Shown here one piece after another: positions 47,437-59,152 of a DNA stretch of 64,000 nucleotides. Position 1 is the first letter of the stretch, and every line of letters begins with the position of its first letter. The notes under the pieces are model-generated. The model saw only the letters and a list, made by a program, of their open reading frames with translations, did not search any database and had not been told where the DNA came from. This stretch comes from Saururus chinensis (Eukaryota; Streptophyta; Magnoliopsida; Piperales; Saururaceae). The position numbers were made by a program, and so were the translations under genes. The DNA lies in assembly GCA_035235625.1 (NCBI GenBank), contig CP141144.1:40546014-40610013 (forward strand), given 5' to 3'.

Positions 47437-50111
47437 TACCCTATGTGGAAAAGCAAGTAGGGGAAGAAAAAAAAACTAATTAACAATCTTAGCCCACATA
47501 ATGCCCACATCATCTAAATGCCAACATAATATCAAGCCTCAAGGCTACACAATTCTAAAGCCAACACCGGCTAACCATAGTATATTATAAAGTCAAGTAT
47601 AAGTTCAGTGTAACATAAGACAAGTCTAATCATAACCCAAATAATATTAGCCCCTCTCAAAGATTGTGTCCATCCTCATTCTCAACATAGAGCCCATCTG
47701 TAACACCTGCATGGCACAACATACAACCCCAAAATAAAAATTACAAATAAAAGAGGGCTGAGCTTAGCTCAGTAAGGGTTTTGAAACGGAATATAAACTC
47801 ATGAAAACACCATGTGCATTCTCAATCTAAACATGGATCACATATTCATTCTCTACACTTGTGCATCATGAGATATATCACATTCCATGTACAAATTCAT
47901 ACCACTTATACATCATAAGTTCAATCATAATTCATAACACATATGCACATCATGTGTAATTATTCAAGTTCTCATGGTTCATTTACATCTTGCATGAAGC
48001 AAGTATCATTATTCATATTCACCTTGCATAATCAAGTGTGTAAGCCACATTCCATCCTACATATTAAAGTATAATCAATCCATACATACTGTGTAATATT
48101 AACATCATTGTCCCTACACAACCTATGTCAATTAGCATTATATTCCATACACATGCATAAACCATCTAGTGAATGCCTCACAATTGAGAAAAAAACCTTG
48201 CTTAATCGGCCAAAGAATAAGCAAACTTGCTCACCCAGGACAATCCCTAACGGGGAAGTCTAAATTCCTAAAAAAGCAAACTAGAGTAGTTTGGGTAAGT
48301 TCCATAATGGGGAAAGTACCCCCTCATGAGCCAGTGCACACAAACAAACCAGCCTAGATCTCAAGTCTAGAATACACATCACTTTAACTCATTATAGCAT
48401 TCCGCTCTTCTCACCTTGGGAGGAAATATCCACGAGGGATGAAAACCCCATCCATTGGACGTAAAACCCTATCCACAAGAGACATAAAACCAATTCGATA
48501 AACCTTCGAGTGGCGAATTCAGAAAATAATGACATCCAATTGCATCCAATCAATTAATCACGGCTAAACACGAGAAATAATCGCTTATAAATCATTGTCA
48601 TGATGCATGCGACAAGATACATGCATGAGCAAGTTTAAAGAATGTAAGCATGAATAAGCATACTCTAATCAGTCCACATATGTATGTAATATGGTCCATT
48701 TGTGACAAAAAAAAATCCTATAAGCAAAAGCAAGAATATATATACATGGTAGTGTTCATACTTAAACTAAATCATGTGGAACATAAATCACCTATAATCA
48801 ATGTGACATATGCAAGTATCCATAATTCATCATAGTAACCTACTAGAATCATGGAGTAAATGCGAAGAATCATCAAAATATAGATTTAAAACAAGAAGAA
48901 CATCATGCTAAACCTAGACAAGTATAATCATTTCATGCATAAGGTAGATCATAATCCATAGAAGCTCATATACAATTAAGTGACATTTATGAGAAGAGAA
49001 CAAGAAATGGCCAAAAATCCACAAAAATAGCATATTTCACCAAACTGTCATATAATCGTTTGATCGGTTTGACATGTCGTTTGAACGCCTAGTCATTCGA
49101 ACAGTCGGTTAGCCCGTTCGAATGCACATAACAATTCACTTTACTGGTCCGTCTACAACCTCTTGAAATTTAAACCAAAAACATTATGAATTCCATATAA
49201 ATTTAAAAATCTTCATAGAACATTTTATAATAAAAATATAGGCCTAGAACATGATCGATCTAATCATTTTTGTGATAAATCATACCAAAATAACCATAAA
49301 TTACATGTTTTTTATCAAATCACCATTATATATCAAAATGAAGCAAGAACTCTAATAAACCTATAATCATGCATTTCAACGAATAAAACCACTCAAGGTA
49401 AAAAACCCTTACCTCTAACAAGCCTTTGAATCCTTTGAACGATCTTCAACCTCAATAAATCTTGCCCAAAAATTAGGGTTTTAGTTAAACCTAATTAAAA
49501 CTAACAAATAAACTCAAATCAACTTGGAAAAAGATAGATCTAAGACATCCTTAGGTTAAAAACAAAAATAATCTAATTAGGGTTCTAAATTAAAATTAAA
49601 AATAAGATTTTGATAGAAGAAAATCAAGAATAAAGATAGGATAAATGAAGATATAGGTGATTAAGACCAAAAATCAAAAGATTAGGGGGTGATCAAGTGT
49701 AAAACTTACCTTAATTAAGGTTTCTCCTTTGTGAAATGGTGGTAGAGAAAGCCTCCCTCATAAACATAGCACTTCCCCATTTGGAAAATGTCTAGGGTTT
49801 TTTTCCCTTATATAGTAAGGGCTTTAGGCTGAGAATATGAACTGTTGGGCTGAAAATATAGAAAAATGTCCTAAATGATCAATTAATGGTATTTTTGACT
49901 CACAAATGAAACCACCAAGCCATTACTTATTAACATAATGACTAGAAGGTTGGAGGTTAAAATGGGTCGTACGTCGTCCCACATGGATGTAGGTCCCACG
50001 GTGGGGCTGCTCCCCTAACCAAGGAAATTTTAAGAGAAAATGTCATTAAACTAATAAACTAACAAAATCATACAATTCGCACAATTAAAGAAAGAATTAA
50101 GAGATCTTACA
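47437..50111 (-). mobile_element. Related long LTR, inverted (group B), abutting group A head to head
   Basis: Read on the minus strand it starts TGTAAGATCTC at 50111 and has the same layout as group A: a GGGACCTAC-type segment near the start, a TATA (TTACTATATAAGGG, about 49815), a donor AATTAAG/GTAAG about 106 bases on (49709), a diverged TTCGAAC motif cluster (about 49057-49125), paired ACCC-type hairpin blocks (48180-48500), and a terminal block with TTTTGGGGTTGT (about 47740) matching TTTTGGGGCTGC (46980) of group A. The left end at 47437 lacks a standard LTR terminus, and no second TSD is visible. Confidence 0.6.
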
Positions 50112-50432
50112 AGTTTGGTAATCCTTTTGAGGACAATTAGCCTTGAAGTGCCCCACTAGGTCACATATGAATAGGCACCATGGGGTTTGTTATTCTCCTT
50201 GTCATTTCTCTTGCGATGAGGTTTCTTCTCATTTTCTTGAAAGCTTTCTTTTTAAAAGGCACAGACCCAGATCCAGCCCACTCTTCTTTCCTCTAATTCT
50301 GTGTCAAGTTGGTAGTAGCATACCCAATAACATTCACATGGTTCATTCTTTCCTACTCAAGCCTAAGCTTAACTGTCAGAGCCTCCATAGTTAGCTTTCG
50401 GTCACTCATGTTGATGTATACCACCACACTGT
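50112..50432 (-). pseudogene. copia 2 gag, zinc-knuckle part
   Basis: The minus strand encodes CDLVGHFKANCPQKDYQT, the end of a CCHC knuckle (C-x4-H-x4-C present; the first Cys pair is one residue too far apart, so probably frame-damaged). Upstream is a basic KKESFQENEKKP-type linker and the E-R-M-x-H-V-N-V segment. It connects to the protease (43837) on one side and to gag N-terminus (57824) on the other once the insertions are removed. Confidence 0.75.
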
Positions 50433-50639
50433 CCCATAGGTAAGTGTGTTCATAGACATAAATGGACACAAACAGGGGGTTGACCGCGTCCGTCTGCCAT
50501 TTGAATATCCCTTGTCTATATCCATCCATGTCCGCCCTACTCTATATCATACTTTGTCCAAGTCCGTCTACTACGGAAAAGGACGGACCTAGACAAATAT
50601 TTCAACACCTACATTTTTATCCCAATTCAAAAAATTTAA

Positions 50640-50915
50640 TACTTTGGCATCATGTTAAAAGTGTTCTAACATGCTACATAGGTATTAGATTCATGTTTTC
50701 AAGCTATCTAATACCTATGTAGCATGTTAAGATTATCCTAACATGCTACATAAGTTTTGGATTCATATTTTCAAGCTATCTAGTACCTATGTAGCATGTT
50801 AGGATTGCTCTAACATGCTACAAAAGTAGTGAATTCATGTTTTTAAGTTGTCAAGTTCCTATGTAGCATGTTAGGACTCTCCTAAGATGCTACATAGAAA
50901 TAGAATTCTATTTTT
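50640..50915. repeat. Array of TGTAGCATGTTA hairpin units in the hAT element
   Basis: About three to four units of about 80-85 bp. Each has CCTATGTAGCATGTTAGGAT, then its near complement TCCTAACATGCTACATAAG, then TTCATGTTTTCAAGCTATCT. Every unit can fold into a stem on itself and with its neighbours. Confidence 0.85.
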
Positions 50916-51109
50916 TTCTAACAGCTAGCAATAATTGCTACTATATTTAAGGGAGCATTAGGTAAGGGTGGCAGACGCAGACGTCTATGGACACAGACAA
51001 GGGTATGTTTGCATCTGTAGCTCCCTATTAGTGCAAACAAAAAACATGGTCCTTTTTCCGCAACCGTGTTTGCCCCGGACCAAAAAAATTGTCCATTCTA
51101 TATAAAAAC

Positions 51110-53149
51110 TATAACACCCCGACCAGGACCATGGGTTGGTTCGGAAGACAGAATCGCAATGTATTAAATAAGATGATAAAATTAAAAACAAGACGACCTG
51201 GAGCTATAGACTCTGAGTGCGAGAGTCATAACATTCTTCTACACACTACGAGCTTTAGTGCTTCATTGCACGTAGGTTAGAACAAACCTAATTTTATAAC
51301 TAATTTGGATCGGGCCATTGTTATTGTACCTTTGGTTGCCTACGTACGTATTGGATACCATCTCTGACATTATTCTAATACAATTGGATCTGAACGTAGT
51401 TCTGCCTAATGGCTTAGGCATCACAAAATCATATACATTAAAATGTGCATATCCTTATATCCGAATAACCATTCGAAATCAAAAAAAAATCTTATAAATC
51501 ATCGGAGTCAAACAGAAGCTAATAAATCAGCAAAATACACATCTCAAATAGGTGAGCAGAATACTAACAAAATCACACATCCCACTTTATCATAGAGCAT
51601 AGCAGAATACACAACAGAGCATCTTGGATCATATCAGATCATATCAAATAATATCAGATTTCATCCAACTATATTGATCATATCAGATCAGATCAAATCG
51701 GAGTATATCATATCACAATAGATCATTTCAGTGTAATTCGGATCACCACATAATATATCAAATTAGATCAAATAGGAACATATCAGCATATATCACATCA
51801 TAACAAATTATATATCTTAATTAGTATTTTACTAATTATGATGTGCATGCATACATATCATATTAAATTAGAAGGTCAGAAAAGCGTACTCCCCTTCAAT
51901 TCTGGAACTGACGACGTTGGGAGTTGTTCACTTCCTCAGGGCGTCCTCCCTTTCTGGTCCGGAGATGGCGCGCAGAACCTCCTCTCTCTCCATAATACTT
52001 TTCTTTTTCCATGCCCATAGGCTACTGACAGAACCCCCCCTTGACCCGAGATACTTTTCTCACAGCACGCCCGCAGGTGACGGACATAATCTCCCCTTAA
52101 CTTGGAGACACTTCACCTTTCACGGCAGTGGACAAAACCTCCCCTTGTCCAGAGACACTTCACCTTTCACGCGCCCATAGGCAGCGGATAGAACCTCCTC
52201 TTACCCGGCAACACTTCACCTGTAATGCACCCGTAGGCAACGGACAGAATCTCCCCTTACCCAGAGACACTTTACCCTTCAAGCTCCCGTAGGTGGTGGA
52301 CATAACCTCCCCTTACCGCAGGGTGTTTCCCCCATATAGGGTAGCTAACTCGAGGAATGGATGCTTCCATTACATAGAATACCCTTTAAAAATGCCTTTT
52401 AAACGGAAGAAAACGGACACACAATGACTCCAGAAACTCCTCCGAAAGAATGAACGGAAATGAGTATTTATAAGAGAAGGACATGCGAGCGTACGATGAA
52501 AGCCAGGATACTCGCGCATGCTCTCACGCCAAATGGCACAATATGACTGGACCGCCAAACTAATTGGCATGCCTGACACGCGCGTCATGGAATTACGCAC
52601 GGTGCACACGCCCACGCCATGCGTCTGACGCGCGACTCCCACGTCTGCAAAGCGATCGCGTAGGATTCGCGATGCATGGACAGCCGCGATCATGCGGTGC
52701 ATTCGAATCTCGGCAGCGCGACAACTTGGCTCTAGCTCTGGCTCCGGCTCAGCTCGGCTAGCTGACATCATCTATTCCATCTTTTTTTTAGTATTTTATT
52801 ATAATTTTATCCAAATACAATTCCATCTTCAAAACGCAATAACTTCTTATCCTGAAGTCGGAATTACACGTTCTTAGTAAAGGACTCATATCAATGAGCC
52901 CTTCAAAATTAGACCCAACATGGGTAGGTTATCTCACACTTTAAAGTGGGTCCCACCCATGTGGCACACTTCCAATGTATTAACTTTTGATCTTGACCTT
53001 CGTTTTGCATGTTCTTCGATTTGTTTCGCTCGTTACTTCGAACTCTAACCAAATACGAGAATTCCATCCATTGAAACCTCCTAAATTTAACTAAAATTAC
53101 TACACCTAACCCTCTTGGGTTAAGCATAATCGGAACATGGGGTGCCACA
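51110..53149 (-). repeat. 3' LTR of the family I element
   Basis: 2040 bp, plus-strand ends TATAACACCCCGACC (TG mutated to TA) and GGGGTGCCACA. It holds an ATCA-rich segment (51600-51800), the roughly 60-bp tandem block (51950-52320), a TATA on the minus strand (52465-52474) and a GC-rich ACGCGCG segment (52500-52700). The 133-codon minus-strand frame at 52370-52771 lies in this LTR and is not a gene. Confidence 0.9.
52465..52474 (-). promoter_or_regulatory. TATA box of the family I 3' LTR
   Basis: CTTATAAATA on the minus strand, followed by CTCATTTCCG. The same sequence is at 57139-57148 in the partner LTR. Confidence 0.6.
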
Positions 53150-53160
53150 TTCTTCCCCCC
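53150..53160 (-). other. Polypurine tract of the family I element
   Basis: The plus strand reads TTCTTCCCCCC immediately after the LTR terminus CCACA; on the minus strand this is GGGGGGAAGAA followed by TGTGGCACC, a textbook tract-LTR junction that fixes the orientation. Confidence 0.85.
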
Positions 53161-56100
53161 TTAAATGAATTGCGTCCTCACAATTTTCCCAAAAATATTT
53201 TTCAAAATTAAATCTAACCTTTAGTAAGAGAGTAAATACAATCATGAATCCGGTGTATTTACAATCAGACACAACAGTTAGAAGAACAATCCATTAAGTG
53301 AAAACATAATCTGATACCTATTCGAATCAAATACATAATCTGGTGGTTTAAACTACCCGGATATCACAAAACAAAATCTGATTATAATTGAACTAACAGC
53401 TTGTAAATAGAATCCGAGAAAAACTTTAGATTTTACATTCATAAACAAAATCTGTTCTTTTAATATCGAGTAGAATCTTCACAAACAAAATCCAATAGTT
53501 TATATTCGGATAGAACACATAAAACACAATTTAGATCATGATTTTTCCAACAAATAGGTCATTATTCGGAGTCAAAACACAATGTAGCAAAATAGGGTTA
53601 ATGAAATCTATAAACACAATTCAAAAACCCTTTAGAAACACAATCCAATAATTTATGATCGGATAAAATACTTAAAAATAAAATCGACTAATTGAAATTA
53701 AGATAAATTATATAATACAGAATCTGATTATGGACTTTCAAAATCAGATGTCATTTTTTGGAAACAAAGTAAATCAAATCATAACAGAGCAGATAGATCA
53801 ATCCATAATTTATCAGAATTAAATCACCCGATGAATCACATAATCAAAATCTAATAATTTTATATCAGATAACATAATTGGAATATTATTTTTAATGTCA
53901 GATAATTTTTCAGGATTAGAAAAGAACAAACATATCAGACTGAACGGATAGAACAAACAGAATAGACAGATCAAACATAATGAATAGAACAGATAGATCG
54001 ACAAAATAGACAGATCAGACAGAACAGATAAATAAAATTGAATGGACCAATCAGACAAAACAAACAAAACAGACAAATCAGACAGAATAGATAGATCAGA
54101 CAAATCAAATAGATCAAACAAAATGGACAAATCAAACAGAACGAATAGAACAGATAGATCAGATAGAACAAACAGATCAGACAAAACAAACAAATTTAGA
54201 CAAGTAAGATAAATCAAACAGAATGGAGAAATCAAACAGATTAGACGAAATAGATCGATCAGACAGAACATACAGAACATACAAAATAGACAGATCGAAC
54301 AAAATGGAGCTATGATACTACGGCATTCCCCTAGACACTAATGGGGTAGCGAGAGGCTCATAAGGTTAGGATATTTCCCATAATGCTCCACACCTATATG
54401 CATGCGCCAGAACCGATTTTTAAGCAGGTATCTAGACAGAGAATGCACTGATACTTTTAGGTTTTACCTTGAAGCTACCCATAAAGTGCATGTATTCAAA
54501 ACATAATGTAGTGCATATGAATTATTTCACAAATATGATATTTTCCCTAAAAATATGGTTAATAAGCATAAATTTAGAATTTAAAACCCCCTACACTGTA
54601 GGTTGAATTAAAATCTAAAATAATGCTAAGCAAAAATATATGAAAATGATTATAATCATTTTCATAAAATACTTTATCAAAAAAGAATCATTTAAAAACA
54701 ATTTGATGTACAAACATATGCATAAATTGTTGGTTCATCCAAGTGACAAAAAAACTAGAGTCGCAATACCAAATGGCATTCCCCTCGACACTCATGGGGT
54801 AGCGAGAGGCTAAGAAAGTGAGGAGTTTTCCCATGATGCTCCACACCCATGCACACACCAAAACAATTTATTTTTCTCGATGGGTATCCAAAGAGTGCAA
54901 GCACTCGCTTATCGTTGTACGCATCATATCAGAAAAAAAAATTATTAGAAGCATATGTTACTAATAATTTTTTCTCAGAATCATTCAAAATTTAAAGCAT
55001 CGGACAGAAAACATATCAAAAATCAATCATATTCTTTTTACAGAGGCATTTGATTGAAAATCAAAGCGTCTGACAGAAAATAGACTTTTCACATTTAAAT
55101 TAGAACATATCTTCCCGGTTCATATCACACTTAGAACAAAATTTCAAACCAAACTTGAAGTCAAAAATTGTCTGAATACACTAGCACAATTAACAATGGA
55201 GCTATCCACTAACTCCCATTTCCATATCACTGGCATTTGATGATTACTCCTTGGTAATTCTACTATCATAAATTTGACAGACTTAGAAATTTAAATTACT
55301 AAAATAATCATGTAACAGATTTAGAACAAATATTTTTAATTTGATTCAAAATCGGAAATCATAAAATCAGAGTTCATATCAAATCATATACCACACATAC
55401 AAAACAAACTTTTCAAATTATTCCAGAATTATAAATCAGAATTCATAAAATCAAAGTCCGTTGGAAATCTCGTATAACACATGCAAACATAATTCCCATC
55501 AAATTCAATATAACAGAAGGTTCGTATGAAATCTAATGTCAATAGACCGAACAAAAAGTTCAAGCCTGGAATTCGTATTAAATCCAATATCACCATTGAA
55601 ACAGAATTTCAAATTAATTCTGATCAAAAACCAGAATTCGTATCAAACCGAGATTCGGAACAGTAATTTTAAATAATAATCATTTCAAAAATGAAATTCA
55701 TAAGATAGGAGTATATAGCAATCTGATACAACACAAGTATAATATAAATTCTAAACTACTTCTAATCAGGATTCATAAATATCAGAGTTAATATCAATTC
55801 TGATGCCATACTAACAACTCAAAACCCAATACGACTTATTTGTAGCAAAATTTTCAAATTTATTTAAATCCAATACCAAAATTTACAAACTTGATTGTCG
55901 TATTAAATCTATTGTAACAAATTTAGACAGGAATTCAAAAAATTCCTGACTCAAAATCAAAATTCTTAAAATCAACGTTAGCATCAATTACTTGCAAAGC
56001 ATGCAAGACAAAAATTTAAAATTATGTTTGATTCAAAATCAGAAGTCATAAAATCGAAGTTAATATTAAATCGAATGCAACACTCAGAGAACAGAAAACT

Positions 56101-56556
56101 CATAATCGGAATTCACCTTGAATCCGATACAACACATGTGGAAGATTGAAAATCGGAATCCTCAAATCCCATATCACACATAAAGAATGAAAGATTAATA
56201 ATAGGAATTTTTCTTTAATCCGATATAACACATGTGGAACATAAAATTCAAAAATCGGAGTTGGCATTCAATCTAATATCACTCATAGAGAATGGAGGTT
56301 TCACAATAGAAATTTTCCTTAATTCCAATAGTACATATGCAGAAGAGTCGGTCATAATCAGAATTTTTATTAATTCTATTGACACATATGCGGAACGGTA
56401 AAAACATTATCGGAGTTTATATTAACTCCGATGCAACACTCACCAAAAGAAAATTTTAGATCAAAACGACCCTATGCAAAATGGAACTTCAAATTGAATC
56501 AAAATTCAAATCAAATTGATATATGTTTAAAATATTTTTCTCTCACAGACAGCAAA
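53161..56556 (-). other. Internal region of the family I element, no coding domains
   Basis: AT-rich, about 3.4 kb, full of degenerate short repeats of the ATCAGAATTCATAAAATC type. An 80-bp block with GGCATTCCCCT, GGGGTAGCGAGAGGCT and ATGCTCCACACC occurs at 54321-54400 and again at 54771-54850. No gag, protease, RT, integrase or RNase H motif was found on either strand, which makes the element dependent on a partner for mobility. Confidence 0.7.
53935..54300. repeat. Low-complexity AGACAGATC/AGACAGAAC repeat array
   Basis: About 360 bases composed almost entirely of the 5-mers AGACA, GATCA, GAACA and AATAG in irregular order, giving approximate 10-, 15- and 20-base periods. The minus strand therefore translates into strings of Leu-Phe-Asp-Leu-Ser in all frames, which is an artefact. 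Confidence 0.85.
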
Positions 56557-56568
56557 GCTATGATACTA
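56557..56568 (-). other. Primer-binding site (tRNA-Met type) of the family I element
   Basis: The plus strand GCTATGATACTA, on the minus strand TAGTATCATAGC, lies two bases from the 5' LTR edge. It differs from TGGTATCAGAGC, complementary to initiator tRNA-Met, at two positions. Confidence 0.75.
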
Positions 56569-56570
56569 TT

Positions 56571-57758
56571 TGTAACACCCCGACCCGGACCACCCGACTT
56601 GAACGAGGCGTTAGTTTGGTAAATAGAATCAGAGTGTATTAAATAAGCAGAAAAAATTAAAAAAGAGACGATCAGGAACTGTAGACTCTGAGTGCGAAAA
56701 TCATAACATTCTTCTACACACTCTGAGCTATAGTGCATCATTACGCATAGGTCAGAACAAACCTAATTTTATGACTAATTTGGATCGGACAATGTTATTG
56801 TATCGTTAGTTGCCTACGTACGTATTAGATACCATCTCTGATGTTATTCCAATATGATTGGATCCGAACGTAGTTCTGCCTAACAGCTAATACATGCAAT
56901 AGGCGGCAAACAAAATCTCCCATTGCCTGGAGACACTTTACCCTTCACGCACTCGTAGGTGGTGGATAGAACCTCCCATTACCCCAGGGCATTTACCTCA
57001 GATAGTGTCGCTAACTCGAGGAATGAATACTTCCATTATGTAGAACACCCTCTAATTAGCTAAGAACGCCTTTTGAACGGAAGAAAACGGACTCAAAATT
57101 ACTTCATAAACTCCTCTGGAAGAATGAACGGAAATGAGTATTTATAAGAGAAAGACGTGTGAGTGTATGATGGAAGCCCAGATACCCGCGCATGCACTCG
57201 CTCCATGTATCGCAATATGACTGGACCACCAAACTAGCCAGTGTGCTTGACACGCTCGTCATGGTGTTGTGCACGGCTTCGCTCCACATCTGACGCACGC
57301 CTCACACGGTTAGCCACACAATTGCATGGGACTCACAATCGCGTAGCGGGTGGCTCGGCTAGCTGATGTCAGCTATTCCGTCTTTTTTAATATTTTATTA
57401 TTATTTTATTAAAATACAATTTCATCTTCAAAACACGATAACTTATTATCCTGAAGTTGGAATTGCACATTCATAGTACCGATGGACTCGTATCAACGAG
57501 CCCTTCGAAACTAGAACTCACATGCGTAGGTTATCTTACATATTTAAAGTGGGTCCCGCCTATGTTGCATACTTCCCAAGGACATAACTTTCATTCCTGA
57601 CCTCCGTTTTGCGTGTTCTTTGATTCATTGCACTCGTTACTTCGAGATCTAACCAAATATAGGAATTTCATCCCTTGAAACCCATTAAATTTAACTTGAA
57701 TTATATAATTACCCCTAACCCTCTTGGGTTAAGCGTAATCGGAACACGGGGTGCCACA
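56571..57758 (-). repeat. 5' LTR of the family I element, internally deleted
   Basis: 1188 bp, plus-strand ends TGTAACACCCCGACC and GGGGTGCCACA. Collinear with 51110-53149 except for an internal deletion of about 0.8 kb that removes the ATCA-rich segment and most tandem units (GTTCTGCCTAAC at 56883 is followed directly by the last repeat unit). The TATA is at 57139-57148. Confidence 0.9.
57139..57148 (-). promoter_or_regulatory. TATA box of the family I 5' LTR
   Basis: CTTATAAATA on the minus strand, conserved with 52465-52474. As the upstream LTR this would drive transcription of the element. Confidence 0.6.
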
Positions 57759-57823
57759 AAAATGGATGCGGATACGAATGGATATACGAACAAGGGACGT
57801 CCATGAACACTCCTACCCATAGG

Positions 57824-58240
57824 AAGGCTTTTCAACATAGTAGACACCTCAACTTCCTTAGAGATGGGTCATCCAGGGTCTCCAGGTCATCAGCAATGAT
57901 GGACATGGCAATCAAAGGCCCATTTACATCATCTCCCCCTTTTATGCTAGAGTTCTGGTACTTGGTGTGAAGCATCATCTTATTAGCCTATGTCTTCTCC
58001 TCATACTGCTAAAGACCACCTCAAGCATTGCTTTGGAAGTCTTTTGATTTTCAAAGAGCCTTTCCACCGTAGGTTCTATGAAAGTTAGAATAGTAGACAA
58101 GGTTCACTAACTTGCTCTAGCACATTAGCTAGGTTAGAGAGGGTCAGTATATGATGTATCCTCCTCTTCTACACTGGATAGTTGTCTGCATTTTACTTTT
58201 TATTCTTCACTAGCTCAGAGATGACCATTTTTCTTGCCAT
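57824..58240 (-). pseudogene. copia 2 gag, N-terminal part
   Basis: The minus strand starts MARKMVISELVKNKK, then NADNYPV-x-KRRIHHILT, the copia gag motif L-x-G/D-D/N-N-Y-x-x-W-K-R-K/R-I. It continues through NLANVLEQ and frame-broken sequence to the hAT target site at 57823. The tryptophan after NYP is lost to a stop. The ATG at about 58240 is the likely original start. Confidence 0.75.
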
Positions 58241-59138
58241 GTTTTAAGGAATCAACCCACAAAAAAAGACAAATTGATAAGAGAAAATAAGAGTGATATA
58301 GCCAAGTCCTACTTAATGGATTAATAGGATAAGACTGACTTAGCAAGATGGCAGAAAGATTTAACTATGCTTTATGCTAAAAACAGTCACAAGAATTGCA
58401 CACAACCACTCCTTAATCAACAAGCATGTGAATTACTCAAAATACCCTTAACCCCTAAGGAAATTTCAAATCAACATGAAATTAAGCACACAATCTTAAT
58501 ATTCTACCCACTAAGAAAACAAAGAAAACAAGAAAAGACATATTAGTTGCTGGAATTTTAATTTTCTACCCACACAAAATATGGTTCAAAATTACTAAAT
58601 TAGCTTTAGTTAGTTTGGTCATTTCACCCTTATACACACCATGCACATGCATCAAAAAATTCAAACATGTCTAAAATGATGAGATATAATTTTCTGGAGA
58701 GAAGTTGACCACTCACAAATTTAGGCTAGTGAATTGACAAAAATGGACATATGGCTAATTTGGTCAATTCCAAGCAATTTCTAATATAATCAATCAATAA
58801 TTAAACAATCCACCAATCAATATAGATCAGAAAATATCTAGGCATGAAATATGAGATGAGAATTGTCAATTCACACAGTTAAATAATGGTGCATGGACCA
58901 AAATGCCCCTAAGGAGTGCACATGACTAATTCAACCACAAAATTGAAAATTTTCATAAACTTGAAATGACCAATCAACAATAATATGACTCAATTTCAAT
59001 CAAATATCAAAAGCCTCATGAAATACGAAGCATAGAGTAGTCAATTTGGGTTTTCTCCAAAAAACTAATCAATTAAGCCATAGATCGGATTAAAGCCTTG
59101 GGCTTTTCTCAAATCAGCCACCAAAAGCCCACATTCCA
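58241..59138 (-). other. copia 2 5' leader, non-coding
   Basis: AT-rich, about 0.9 kb between gag and the primer site. No frames with domains. Confidence 0.6.
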
Positions 59139-59152
59139 GGCTCTGATACAAC
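59139..59152 (-). other. Primer-binding site (tRNA-Met type) of copia 2
   Basis: The plus strand GGCTCTGATACAAC, on the minus strand GTTGTATCAGAGCC, differs from the TGGTATCAGAGCC complement of initiator tRNA-Met by one base and touches the LTR edge at 59153. It is the best-preserved primer site in the window. Confidence 0.88.

Larger units (their letters stand above)
51110..57758 (-). mobile_element. Non-autonomous gypsy-type LTR element (large, coding-free), family I
   Basis: Two direct LTRs (51110-53149 and 56571-57758) enclose about 3.4 kb without any recognisable gag or pol. The polypurine tract lies at 53150-53160 and a tRNA-Met-type primer site at 56557-56568, so the element reads on the minus strand with its 5' LTR on the right. 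Flanks AAAAC (51105-51109) / AAAAT (57759-57763) form a TSD with one mismatch. It lies inside the hAT element. The TGTAACACCCC ends are of a gypsy type, but without pol the superfamily is inferred. Confidence 0.85.
50441..57815. mobile_element. hAT-type non-autonomous transposon interrupted by a gypsy-type element
   Basis: Left terminus TAAGTGTGTTCATAGAC, right terminus read inward TAGGAGTGTTCATGGAC, forming terminal inverted repeats. It is flanked by a perfect 8-bp target duplication CCCATAGG (50433-50440 and 57816-57823) inside the copia 2 gag. Without the inserted retroelement (51110-57758 plus TSD) it is about 0.72 kb and non-coding. It shares internal TGTAGCATGTTAGGA motifs and subterminal GGACAAGGGNGGAC-type segments with the MITEs at 5801 and 11249. 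Confidence 0.92.

Noticed and set aside
52370..52771. 133-codon minus-strand frame, partly kept in the partner LTR (57104-57298)
   Set aside because: Lies across the TATA box of the family I LTR; the shared similarity is LTR homology, and the frame is not preserved between the two copies.
53819..54280. 153-codon minus-strand frame rich in Leu-Phe-Asp-Ser-Cys, resembling a membrane protein
   Set aside because: Arises from the shuffled 5-mer array in the internal region of a non-coding LTR element; all frames look alike.
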